This document shows positions 14,625 to 21,787 of a stretch of DNA of 39,163 nucleotides, piece by piece. This DNA is from Rhodocyclaceae bacterium (GTDB lineage Bacteria; Pseudomonadota; Gammaproteobacteria; Burkholderiales; Rhodocyclaceae), in contig JAGRFZ010000110.1 in the NCBI GenBank assembly GCA_020445785.1, positions 11,166 through 50,328 on the forward strand, in the 5' to 3' direction. Within the stretch, counting starts at the first letter, position 1. Every line of letters begins with the position of its first letter. A model generated the notes under the pieces. That model saw only the letters and a list, made by a program, of their open reading frames with translations. It had not been told where the DNA came from and searched no databases. Position numbers and translations under genes: made by a program.

Positions 14625-14967
14625 CGGCGGCGATTGCCGCGGCGACCGGGGTGGTCGCGCGATGGCAATGGAAACTTCGCGGTCATGGCGCCAGTATATC
14701 CCGCCCCCGGGTCGGCGCCGGCACGGTCGAGGAGACGACGGCAAGACCGGGGTCGTGCCGCGCGCGGGATGGGCCGTGTGGATCGGCGACGCCCGGTGGG
14801 AACGGCCGACTTGCGTGAACTGATTGGGGGCTTGCGGCTGCCCGTCTGCCGACTGCAGTCGCAGCCGTGGCCACGGGGTTTCGCGAAGGGATGCACGCCG
14901 GTGGGGCCGAAGGTGTCGCGACGGCCGCGCACGGAACTTCGCCGCGAATTCGTGCTTCAATGTCTGC
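14625..14967. other. Divergent intergenic region between amidoligase and hydrogenase genes
   Basis: This 343-nt gap should hold promoters for both directions. It stays GC-rich. No convincing sigma70 or sigma54 promoter, FNR box or hairpin terminator was found by eye, and no ORF with a ribosome site stands out. Confidence 0.5.
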
Positions 14968-15963
14968 ATGAACCTGCTCTGGCTGCAATCCGGCGGCTGC
15001 GGTGGCTGCACGATGTCGCTGCTGTGCGCGGATTCCCGTGATCTGCCCGGCCTGCTGGGCGGGGCCGGTATCGACCTGTTGTGGCATCCGAGTCTTTCGG
15101 AATGCAGCCTGGGCGAGGCGGTGGCCGTGATCGAGGACTGCACCGCCGGGGGCACGCCACTCGACATTCTTTGCGTCGAGGGGTCGATGTTGACGGGCCC
15201 CGACGGCAGCGGCCGCTTCCATGTCTTCGGCGGCACCGGACGGCCGATGGTCGATTGGGTGCGGGCACTCGCTGTCCACGCTCGCTACACCGTGGCGGTG
15301 GGCACCTGTGCGGCGTTCGGCGGAATCACCGCAGGCGGTATGAATCCTGCCGGGGCGATCGGCCTGCAGTACGACGGCGATCAGCCGGGCGGCCTGCTCG
15401 GCGCGGACTATCGATCCGCCGCGGGCTTGCCGGTGATCAATGTCGCCGGCTGCCCGATCCATCCCGGCTGGGTGCTGGAAACCCTGCTCTCGCTGGCCGG
15501 CGACGGACTTTCTCCGAATGAGCTCGATACCTTCGGCCGCCCCCGTTTCTACGCCGATGCGCTGGTGCACCATGGTTGTTCCCGCAATGAATTCTACGAA
15601 TTCAAGGCGAGCGCGGAGAAGCCCTCGGACCTCGGTTGCCTGATGGAGCACATGGGGTGCAAGGGGACTCAGGCCCACGCCGACTGCAACCTCCGGCCGT
15701 GGAACGGACAAGGCTCGTGTACCCGCGGTGGCTATGCCTGCATCAGCTGCACCGAGCCGGGCTTCGAGGAACCCGGCCATCCGTTTGCGGAGACGCCGAA
15801 GGTGGGCGGCATCCCGATCGGCCTGCCGACCGACATGCCCAAGGCCTGGTTCGTCGCGCTGGCGGCCTTGTCCAAGTCGGCCACGCCGCAGCGAGTACGT
15901 GCCAACTCGGTCGCCGATCACGCCGTGGTGGCGCCGGCGGTGCGCAAGACCGGTCTCAAGTGA
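14968..15963 (+). CDS. hoxB: Regulatory (H2-sensing) NiFe hydrogenase small subunit
   Basis: This 331-aa protein starts MNLLWLQSGGCGGCTMSLL. It has no Tat signal peptide, which separates the cytoplasmic sensory HupU/HoxB type (group 2b) from exported uptake hydrogenases. Fe-S cluster ligands are visible: C10 and C13 in GGCGGC, VGTCAAFGG, AGCPIHPGW, HHGCSRNEFYEFKASAEK, GCLMEHMGCKG, and GYACISCTEP. The length is normal for the family. Known role: with the large subunit it binds H2 and relays the signal to a HupT/HoxJ kinase that controls hydrogenase genes. The large-subunit gene follows after 16 nt. No structural uptake hydrogenase is in this window. Confidence 0.93.
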   Translation: MNLLWLQSGGCGGCTMSLLCADSRDLPGLLGGAGIDLLWHPSLSECSLGEAVAVIEDCTAGGTPLDILCVEGSMLTGPDGSGRFHVFGGTGRPMVDWVRALAVHARYTVAVGTCAAFGGITAGGMNPAGAIGLQYDGDQPGGLLGADYRSAAGLPVINVAGCPIHPGWVLETLLSLAGDGLSPNELDTFGRPRFYADALVHHGCSRNEFYEFKASAEKPSDLGCLMEHMGCKGTQAHADCNLRPWNGQGSCTRGGYACISCTEPGFEEPGHPFAETPKVGGIPIGLPTDMPKAWFVALAALSKSATPQRVRANSVADHAVVAPAVRKTGLK

Positions 15964-15979
15964 GCGTCGGGGACTGAGG

Positions 15980-17428
15980 ATGCGGCGTGTCGTACTCGGC
16001 CCGTTCAATCGCGTCGAGGGCGACCTCGAAGTCAGTCTCGAGATCGACCGCGGGCGGATCGTCGCGGCGCGGGTCAATTCGCCCCTGTTCCGGGGGTTCG
16101 AGCAGATCCTGCTGGGCAAGCACCCCCTCGATGCGCTGGTCTATGCACCGCGGGTCTGCGGCATCTGCTCGGTTTCCCAGTCCGTCGCCGCGGCCGGCGC
16201 TCTTCGTGATGCGATCGGCCTCGTCGTGCCTCGAAACGGCGAGTTGGCAACCAACCTGCTGCTGGCCAGCGAGAACGTGGCCGATCATCTGACCCATTTC
16301 TACCTTTTCTTCATGCCCGACTTCGCGCGTGACGGCTATGCGGACCGTCCCTGGCACGCCGCGCTGGGCCCGCGCTTCAAGGCCTTTGCCGGATCCGCTT
16401 GCCGCGACATGCTGCCGGCCCGCGCCGGCCTGCTGCAGATCATGGGGCTGCTCGGAGGCAAGTGGCCCCACACCCTGAGCGTGCAGCCCGGTGGGGTCAC
16501 CCGCGCCGTGCACCCGGGCGAGAAGCAGCGCCTGTTCGCCTTGCTGCGCGACTTTCGAGGTTGGCTGGAACGCTACCTGTATGGCGATGCGCTGGAGGCC
16601 GTGGTGGCGCTCGACAGCGATGGCGCGCTGCGCCGCTGGTGCAGCGGGGGGGCACCGGCTGCGGCCGACATCGGTGCGTTCCTGGAACTCGCGGACGACC
16701 TGGCCCTGGCCGAGGCGGGGCGCGCCAGCGATCGTTTCCTCAGCTACGGCAGTTATCCGGTCGATGGCACGGCGGGCTACCGCAGCGGGGTGTGGGGCGG
16801 TGAACTCCTTGCCCTCGATCAGGCCGATGTCGCCGAGGACTGCAGCCATGCCTGGCTGCATGCGCCCGCACGGGCGCTGCATCCGTGGCAGGGGCTGACC
16901 GAGCCCGACGTCGATCGCGATGGCGCCTATAGCTGGTGCAAGGCGCCCCGCTGGCGAGGCCGCGTGGTCGAGTGCGGCGCGCTGGCTCGGCAAGTGGTCG
17001 ATGGCCATCCGCTGGCGCGTGCCCTGGTGGCGCAGGGGGGCGGCAATGTCCGCAGCCGGGTGATCGGCCGGCTCCTGGAGATCGCCCGCAGCGTGATCGC
17101 GATGGAGTGCTGGGCGCGTGCGATCGAACCCGGCGCGCCGTTCTGCACCCAGGGCGCGTTGCCGCAAGAAGCTCGGGGTGTGGGCCTGGTCGAAGCGGCG
17201 CGTGGCGCGCTCGGTCACTGGCTGGTGCTGCGCAAGGGCCGGATCGCCAACTACCAGATCGTCGCGCCGACCACCTGGAATTTTTCGCCGCGAGATGCTG
17301 CCGGCACGCCGGGCGCCCTCGAACAGGCGCTTTGCGATCTGCAGGAAGAGGATTGCGCACGCCGCGAACTGATGGTGCAGCACATCGTCCGCTCCTTCGA
17401 TCCGTGCATGGTGTGCACCGTGCATTGA
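15980..17428 (+). CDS. hoxC: Regulatory (H2-sensing) NiFe hydrogenase large subunit
   Basis: This 482-aa protein (MRRVVLGPFNRVEGDLEV) carries the two NiFe ligand motifs: RVCGICSVSQ with Cys60/Cys63 and C-terminal DPCMVCTVH. The chain ends immediately after the second motif at the His, with no extra peptide, as in HupV/HoxC sensory subunits that need no C-terminal protease cleavage. ENVADHLTHFYLFFMPD and LLGGKWPHTLSVQPGGVT are conserved around the active site. It forms the cytoplasmic H2 sensor with the preceding small subunit. The likely kinase partner is at 27766, about 10 kb away, rather than in the same operon. Confidence 0.93.
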   Translation: MRRVVLGPFNRVEGDLEVSLEIDRGRIVAARVNSPLFRGFEQILLGKHPLDALVYAPRVCGICSVSQSVAAAGALRDAIGLVVPRNGELATNLLLASENVADHLTHFYLFFMPDFARDGYADRPWHAALGPRFKAFAGSACRDMLPARAGLLQIMGLLGGKWPHTLSVQPGGVTRAVHPGEKQRLFALLRDFRGWLERYLYGDALEAVVALDSDGALRRWCSGGAPAAADIGAFLELADDLALAEAGRASDRFLSYGSYPVDGTAGYRSGVWGGELLALDQADVAEDCSHAWLHAPARALHPWQGLTEPDVDRDGAYSWCKAPRWRGRVVECGALARQVVDGHPLARALVAQGGGNVRSRVIGRLLEIARSVIAMECWARAIEPGAPFCTQGALPQEARGVGLVEAARGALGHWLVLRKGRIANYQIVAPTTWNFSPRDAAGTPGALEQALCDLQEEDCARRELMVQHIVRSFDPCMVCTVH

Positions 17429-17495
17429 GGGTCGCGCGATCGCCTCGCCTTCCTGCGCGACCCGCCTGTCGTTGCAAATTGTGCCAAATGACGTG

Positions 17496-17524
17496 TTGTG
17501 CCCCGTTCGTCCACTGCCTATGCT
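17496..17524 (+). promoter_or_regulatory. Possible sigma70 promoter of the Cache-domain gene
   Basis: TTGTGC (17496-17501), 17-nt spacer, TATGCT (17519-17524), in a locally AT-richer stretch 70-95 nt upstream of the ATG. The -35 is poor (3 of 6) and the -10 moderate (4 of 6). Confidence 0.3.
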
Positions 17525-17592
17525 GCGCCACGCGTGCAAGCGCGTGGCAGGAGCGAGGGCTCCGTCATTCACAACAATTCGAGGGAAGAACC

Positions 17593-18027
17593 ATGAAGAA
17601 GATCATTGCGGCCATGGCCGTCGGCTTGTCCTCCACCTTCGCTTTCGCGGCGGATTACGGTAGTTCGGCCGAAGCCAAGGCGATGCTCGAGAAGGCGGCG
17701 GCCGCGGTGGCGGCCGACAAGGACGCGGCGCTGGGCCAGTTCGCCAGTGGCGAGGGCGGCTTCAAGGACCGCGATCTGTATCCGTTCTGCGGTGGCCCGG
17801 ATGGCAACTTCACCGCGCATCCTTCGCTCACCGGCAAGAGCCTCAAGGGCCTGGTGGACAAGGCCGGCGAGCCGGTCGGCGAGAAGATCTATGCCGCTGC
17901 CAAGGAAGGCGAGATCGGCGAGGTTGCGTACATGTGGCCCCGCCCGGGCAGCACCGATCCGGTCCAGAAGGTCAGCTACGTGACCCGAATCGGTGACCAG
18001 GTCTGTGCCGTCGGCTACTACAAGTAG
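17593..18027 (+). CDS. Secreted single-Cache-domain protein
   Basis: This 144-aa protein has GAGGGAAG about 6 nt before the ATG and a clean signal peptide (MKKIIAAMAVGLSSTFAFAA). The mature part is one small Cache domain: an N-terminal helix (EAKAMLEKAAAAVAADK), then FKDRDLYPFCGGPDGNFTAHP, LKGLVDKAGEPVGEKIYAA, and VAYMWPRPGSTDPVQKVSYV. Free-standing Cache proteins like this bind small ligands in the periplasm and are often found near receptors; no receptor is adjacent here. It has its own terminator and no obvious partner. Confidence 0.8.
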   Translation: MKKIIAAMAVGLSSTFAFAADYGSSAEAKAMLEKAAAAVAADKDAALGQFASGEGGFKDRDLYPFCGGPDGNFTAHPSLTGKSLKGLVDKAGEPVGEKIYAAAKEGEIGEVAYMWPRPGSTDPVQKVSYVTRIGDQVCAVGYYK

Positions 18028-18071
18028 GCCTGTCCGGTCCTCCCGGCCCCGCACGGGGTCGGAATCGATGG

Positions 18072-18101
18072 CGGCGCCCATATACGGGCGCCGTTTTCGT
18101 T
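18072..18101 (+). terminator. Intrinsic terminator of the Cache-domain gene
   Basis: GGCGCCC / GGGCGCC perfect stem, extended by a C-G pair, with a 6-nt ATATAC loop, followed by GTTTTCGTT. It lies 45 nt downstream of the stop. Confidence 0.85.
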
Positions 18102-18192
18102 GCTGCCACGGATTCGAGGCGCGCGCTCGGTGTGCCGTCGCCGATACCGGATCGGGGCGGCCGCTGGCCGGGCCGATCCGGCGATCGGGGGG

Positions 18193-18435
18193 TCAGAGCT
18201 TGAGGTGGCTACCGTCGCACATCGGTGCGGATGCGGAATGCTTGCAGCCGCAAAAGTAGGCCGTACCCGATTCGGTGGGGGTGTGGGCGACCGGCGCGAA
18301 ATCGCTGCCCGCGTGCGAACCATCGCAGAACGGTTGGTTGGCGCTACGGCCACAGGCGCACCAGTAGTAGGTCTTGCCGGCTTCCACCTCTACCGGAAAC
18401 GGGGATTTGCGGGCGATATGCGGTGAGTCGGCCAT
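18193..18435 (-). CDS. CDGSH-type iron-sulfur domain protein (two CDGSH motifs)
   Basis: This 80-aa protein starts at ATG 18435, with AGGAGG 9 nt upstream; an earlier in-frame ATG has no such site. Two CxC-x-C-x-H units are present, [19 protein letters not shown] and [18 protein letters not shown], each predicted to bind a [2Fe-2S] cluster through three Cys and one His. It is the bacterial double-CDGSH form, about as short as the family allows. It is a soluble cytoplasmic redox or Fe-S protein of unknown partner. It lies downstream of the zinc operon but has its own leader, so it need not be part of it. Confidence 0.9.
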   Translation of the reverse strand: MADSPHIARKSPFPVEVEAGKTYYWCACGRSANQPFCDGSHAGSDFAPVAHTPTESGTAYFCGCKHSASAPMCDGSHLKL

Positions 18436-18458
18436 GCTTGTTGTCCTCCTGCGGGCGA

Positions 18459-18472
18459 AATGAGCACTCATT
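18459..18472. promoter_or_regulatory. Inverted repeat in the CDGSH gene leader
   Basis: AATGAG-CA-CTCATT is a perfect 6-bp inverted repeat immediately upstream of the CDGSH gene's ribosome site. It could be an operator or chance; no regulator is recognised. Confidence 0.25.
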
Positions 18473-18555
18473 GTGTCGGCAGACGGCTGCAGGATAAACC
18501 CCGCGATCCGGCATGCCCGGTTGCCGGTCGCGCAATCGGCGGTGCCGAGCGGAGA

Positions 18556-19455
18556 TCATTCGGCGAGGGCATCGGCCAGCGTTTCGAGGTTGTGGGTCAT
18601 CATCTGCAGGTAGCTCGCGGCCTCGCCACCGGCGGGCGATAGCGAATCGGCGTACAGGGTTCCGCCGATTCGGGCGCCCGTTTCGCGTCGGATCTGCTCG
18701 ATCAGGCGCTGGTCGGCAACGTTCTCGACGAAGGCGGCGGAAATGTTCAGGTCGCGGATCTGCTGGATCAGCGCCGCGAGCCGGGCAGCGGACGGGCGTG
18801 CCGCGCTGGAGCGGCCGACCGGCGCCACGAACTCGAGGCCGTAGGCGCGGCCGAGATAACCGAAGGCATCGTGGGAACTCACCACGCGGCGTCGCGCCTG
18901 CGGCAGCGTCGCAAACCGGGCCCGATATCGCATGTCGAGCGCTTCGAGGCGGGCGGCATAGGTCCGGTAGCGGCCGAGATAGGCAGAGGCACCGTCGAGA
19001 TCCGCCCGCGACAGCGCCAGGGCGATGTTGCGCGCATAGATTCGGGCATTGGACAAATCCTGCCAGGCGTGGGGGTCGAGGCCGTGCCCGTGCCCGTGCC
19101 CATCGTCGTGCCCGTGGCTCTCCGTTTCGATCAGGCGCGCGCCATCACTGGCCACGACGAGCTCGCCGCGGTGCCTGGTGGACTCGAGCAGGCGCTCGAT
19201 CCAGCCCTCGAAGCCGAGCCCGTTGACGACGACGAGGTCGGCCTCGGCGACGGCTCGCGCGTCGGCCGGACTCGGCTGGTAGGCATGGGCGTCACCGCCG
19301 GGCGCGATGAGGCTGTGCACGTGGACCCGATCGCCCCCGATCTCACGGCACAGATCGGCCAGGATGCTGAAGCTCGCGACCACTTGGAGTCGTTCCGCAT
19401 GGGCAGGCAGCGGCAGGAGCACGGACAGCAGCAGGAGGATCAGCAGACGCAGCAT
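18556..19455 (-). CDS. znuA: Zinc ABC transporter periplasmic binding protein
   Basis: This 299-aa protein has a signal peptide (MLRLLILLLLSVLLPLPAHA) and the cluster A-I metal-binding fold. VVASFSILADLCREIGG starts the first lobe. GGDAHAYQPSP supplies the first His. A His/Asp-rich loop (about 113-126, HGHDDGHGHGHG) precedes DPHAW, the second His. VSSHDAFGYLGRAYGL supplies the third and FVENVADQRLI lies in the last lobe. The flexible His loop is the hallmark of zinc-binding members. It is the last gene of the zur operon, starting 4 nt after the permease stop. Confidence 0.92.
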   Translation of the reverse strand: MLRLLILLLLSVLLPLPAHAERLQVVASFSILADLCREIGGDRVHVHSLIAPGGDAHAYQPSPADARAVAEADLVVVNGLGFEGWIERLLESTRHRGELVVASDGARLIETESHGHDDGHGHGHGLDPHAWQDLSNARIYARNIALALSRADLDGASAYLGRYRTYAARLEALDMRYRARFATLPQARRRVVSSHDAFGYLGRAYGLEFVAPVGRSSAARPSAARLAALIQQIRDLNISAAFVENVADQRLIEQIRRETGARIGGTLYADSLSPAGGEAASYLQMMTHNLETLADALAE

Positions 19456-19459
19456 CGGC

Positions 19460-20329
19460 TCAGGACGTGTAGTGCCAGCGTGGCCGCAGGCGGCGTGCGA
19501 AGCCGCCGACCGGGCTGGCCAGCAGGGACAGCAGATATAGCGCGCCGAGGGACAGCACGATCGCCGGCCCTGAGGGCAGGCCGGCGTGAAAGGACAGCAG
19601 CAGGCCGGCCAGGGTACCGGCCACCGCGCAGCCCACCGCCGAAGCCAGCATCGGCGCCAGATCCTGGTGCCACAAGCGCGCGCAGGCGGCCGGCAGGATC
19701 ATCATGCCGACGGCCATCAGAGTGCCGAGGGCGTGGAAGCCGGCCACCAGGTTCAGCACCAGCAGCACCAGAAATCCGAAGTGCGCGACCGGGCTGGCTC
19801 GGCTGACGCTGCGAAGAAACGCCGGGTCCACGCATTCGAGCACCAGCGCGCGATAGCCCACGGCCAACGCCAGCAGGGTCGCCGTCGATATTCCGGCCAG
19901 CAACAACAGGGTCCCGTCGTCGAGCGCCAGCACATTGCCGAAGAGCACGTTCATCAGGTCCACGCTGCTGCCCGACAGCGAGATGATCATCACGCCCGCC
20001 GCCAGCGAAATCAGGTATACCGCCGACAGGCTGACGTCTTCGCGCAATTGGGTGACGCGGGCGACACCTCCGGCGATCAGCGCCACCGCGAGCCCCGCGA
20101 CGAGCCCGCCACCGGTCATGGCGGGCAGGGACAGGCCTGCCAAAAGATAGCCGATGGCTGCGCCGGGCAGAATCGCGTGGGCGATCGCGTCACCGGCCAG
20201 GCTCATGTGACGCAGCATCAGGAACACGCCGATCGGCGCGGCGCCGAGCGACAACGCGAGGCCGCCGGCGAAGGCCCGCCGCATGAACGCGAAATCCAGA
20301 AACGGCTCGATCAGCCAGTGCTCGATCAT
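19460..20329 (-). CDS. znuB: Zinc ABC transporter permease
   Basis: This 289-aa protein starts at ATG 20329, overlapping the ATPase stop by 4 nt (ATGA). It has about eight membrane helices (LALSLGAAPIGVFLMLRHM, AILPGAAIGYLLAGLSL, LSLGALYLLSLLASPVGG). RHMSLAGDAIAHAILPG is the conserved ABC-3 family loop that contacts the ATPase. It forms the membrane channel for zinc uptake with the neighbouring ATPase. Confidence 0.92.
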   Translation of the reverse strand: MIEHWLIEPFLDFAFMRRAFAGGLALSLGAAPIGVFLMLRHMSLAGDAIAHAILPGAAIGYLLAGLSLPAMTGGGLVAGLAVALIAGGVARVTQLREDVSLSAVYLISLAAGVMIISLSGSSVDLMNVLFGNVLALDDGTLLLLAGISTATLLALAVGYRALVLECVDPAFLRSVSRASPVAHFGFLVLLVLNLVAGFHALGTLMAVGMMILPAACARLWHQDLAPMLASAVGCAVAGTLAGLLLSFHAGLPSGPAIVLSLGALYLLSLLASPVGGFARRLRPRWHYTS

Positions 20330-21078
20330 GCCGCTTCCGGGTGCCGATGACAGACCGGCGCGTGCTCGTCGAAGGCTTCCGCGAGCCGCCGCGCGCGCAC
20401 CAGGTTGGCGTTGGTCAGGACGTCTCCGACGGGGCCCCGGGCGATCGCCTCGCGCGCCAGCAACAACGCCTCCGGATAGTGGTTGCGCACGTGGTCGAGG
20501 TCGTGGAGGACTGCGATCACGGTGCGCCCCTCTGCGTGCCAGCGCCTCACCAGTGCGGCCATGTCGTCGACGGTTTGGGCGTCTACCGCCGCATAGGGCT
20601 CGTCGAGCAGGATCAGCGGTGCGTCCTGCAGCAGCAATCGCGCGAACCTGGCACGCTGGAGCTGGCCGCCCGACAGGGTGCCGATCGGGCGCCGTTCGAA
20701 GCCGCTCAGGCCGACCTGGGCCAGCGCCTCCTCCAGCCGACGGCGGCCACCGCGGCCGAGGCTGCCGAACAGCCCCAGGTGTCGCCACAGGCCCATCGCG
20801 ACCAGGTCGGCGACCGAGATCGGGAAGGCCGGATCGAGTGCCGCCTGTTGGGGCAGATAGGCGAAGCCATCGGGAGCCGGGTCGTGGCGACGAATGCAGC
20901 CTTCGATCGGCGGCAACTCGCCGGCGATGGACTTGAGCAGGGTGGACTTGCCGGCGCCGTTGGGGCCGATCAGGGCCAGCAGCGCCCCATGGCCGACCTC
21001 GCCGTGCAGGTGGTGGACCACCGGGTGACGATCGTAGCCCAGGGTCAGGTTGTCGAAGGCCAGCATCGGTTCGCTCAC
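20326..21078 (-). CDS. znuC: Zinc ABC transporter ATP-binding protein
   Basis: This 250-aa protein most likely starts at GTG 21078, which overlaps the stop of the upstream 53-aa ORF (GTGA). Walker A is GPNGAGKST (38-46), the signature is TLSGGQLQRARF, Walker B is LILLDEPYAAVD and the H-loop is VLHDLDHV. The C-terminal HAPVCHRHPEAA is His-rich, as often seen in zinc ATPases. Cytoplasmic; powers the permease encoded next. Confidence 0.92.
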   Translation of the reverse strand: MSEPMLAFDNLTLGYDRHPVVHHLHGEVGHGALLALIGPNGAGKSTLLKSIAGELPPIEGCIRRHDPAPDGFAYLPQQAALDPAFPISVADLVAMGLWRHLGLFGSLGRGGRRRLEEALAQVGLSGFERRPIGTLSGGQLQRARFARLLLQDAPLILLDEPYAAVDAQTVDDMAALVRRWHAEGRTVIAVLHDLDHVRNHYPEALLLAREAIARGPVGDVLTNANLVRARRLAEAFDEHAPVCHRHPEAA

Positions 21079-21236
21079 GTCAGCGCCCACAGCGTGGCGA
21101 TCCATACCAGCGCGATGCAGCCGGAGGCCAGCGCCAGGCGTTGGCCGGCACTGGCGCACAGCAGCGACGATGTTCCCGTGCGGCGGTCGGCGTGCTCCCC
21201 CCGGCCATGGACGTCATCGGTTCTGAAGGGTTTCAT
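21075..21236 (-). CDS. 53-aa single-span membrane protein embedded in the zinc operon
   Basis: The ORF starts MKPFRTDDVHGRGEH and ends with one hydrophobic helix (LALASGCIALVWIATLWALT). It overlaps zur by an ATGA junction (21233-21236) and the ATPase start by a GTGA junction (21075-21078), so it is locked into the operon by translational coupling on both sides. The N-terminal half is polar, with two His, and a Cys lies near the helix. No family is recognised. The placement argues for a real accessory protein of zinc uptake; length and lack of homology keep confidence moderate. Confidence 0.6.
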   Translation of the reverse strand: MKPFRTDDVHGRGEHADRRTGTSSLLCASAGQRLALASGCIALVWIATLWALT

Positions 21237-21700
21237 GGTGCAATCTTGTTGCGATTGTGTCCCGCGTCCGACCGCAGCGGGCCGGGACAGCTGGGACACA
21301 GGCCGTGAAAGCTCAACTCGGCGCGGCCGAGCCGGAAGCCGCTGGGCAAGGTCGCAGCGATCGCCGGCTGCAGCGATTCGAGGCAGAATACGCGGCCACA
21401 CAGATCGCAGTGAAAATGGGCGTGGCGGTGTTCTTCATCGCCCACCGCGTTGAACCGCCAGGCGCGATCCGGTCCGGCGACCTTGTGGGCCAGATCGTGG
21501 CTTACCAACCAGTCCAGGGTGCGGTAGAGGGTGACGCGGTCATGACTCACACCGCGGGCGTCGAGGGCCGCACCGACTTCGTCGTGGCTGATCGGCCGGC
21601 CGGCGTCGAACAGCACCGACAGCACTGCGGTACGGGTGCGGGTGACACGACCGCCGCGGGCGGCGATCAGGGCGGCGGGATCTTGCGGGCGTTCGGGCAT
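21233..21700 (-). CDS. zur: Zinc uptake regulator, Fur family (Zur)
   Basis: This 155-aa protein has a Fur-type winged helix (about 15-85: RVTRTRTAVLSVLFDAG, SHDRVTLYRTLDWLVSHDL) and a dimerisation domain with the metal motifs HRHAHFHCDLCGRVFCL and FHGLCPSCPG, i.e. the two CxxC pairs of the structural zinc site. First gene of the operon with the zinc ABC transporter, which identifies it as Zur rather than Fur. It represses at high zinc. The predicted operator overlaps its own -10. Confidence 0.9.
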   Translation of the reverse strand: MPERPQDPAALIAARGGRVTRTRTAVLSVLFDAGRPISHDEVGAALDARGVSHDRVTLYRTLDWLVSHDLAHKVAGPDRAWRFNAVGDEEHRHAHFHCDLCGRVFCLESLQPAIAATLPSGFRLGRAELSFHGLCPSCPGPLRSDAGHNRNKIAP

Positions 21701-21719
21701 GGTGGGCAGGTCGGCGGCT

Positions 21720-21738
21720 AATGCAACAGTGTAGCGTT
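21720..21738. promoter_or_regulatory. Zur box (19-bp imperfect palindrome)
   Basis: AAtGCaACAgTGTaGCgTT: 7 of 9 bases match between the half-sites around a central base. It lies 20 nt upstream of the zur ATG in an AT-rich island and overlaps the promoter -10, the expected place for a zinc-dependent repressor. Confidence 0.65.
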
Positions 21739-21756
21739 TGTCTGCGGCGCGCTCAA
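21728..21756 (-). promoter_or_regulatory. Sigma70 promoter of the zur-znu operon
   Basis: On the minus strand TTGAGC (21756-21751), 17 nt, TACACT (21733-21728). Each element matches consensus at 4 of 6 positions with ideal spacing; the predicted start is near 21721. Confidence 0.6.
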
Positions 21757-21787
21757 GCCGCCCACTTCCTGCCGCCGGCCGGTGGGC

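Noticed and set aside
17474-17490. TGGCAC...TTGCA on the minus strand, like a sigma54 promoter
   Set aside because: The GG and GC dinucleotides are 8 nt apart instead of 10, and the orientation points into the hydrogenase gene end.
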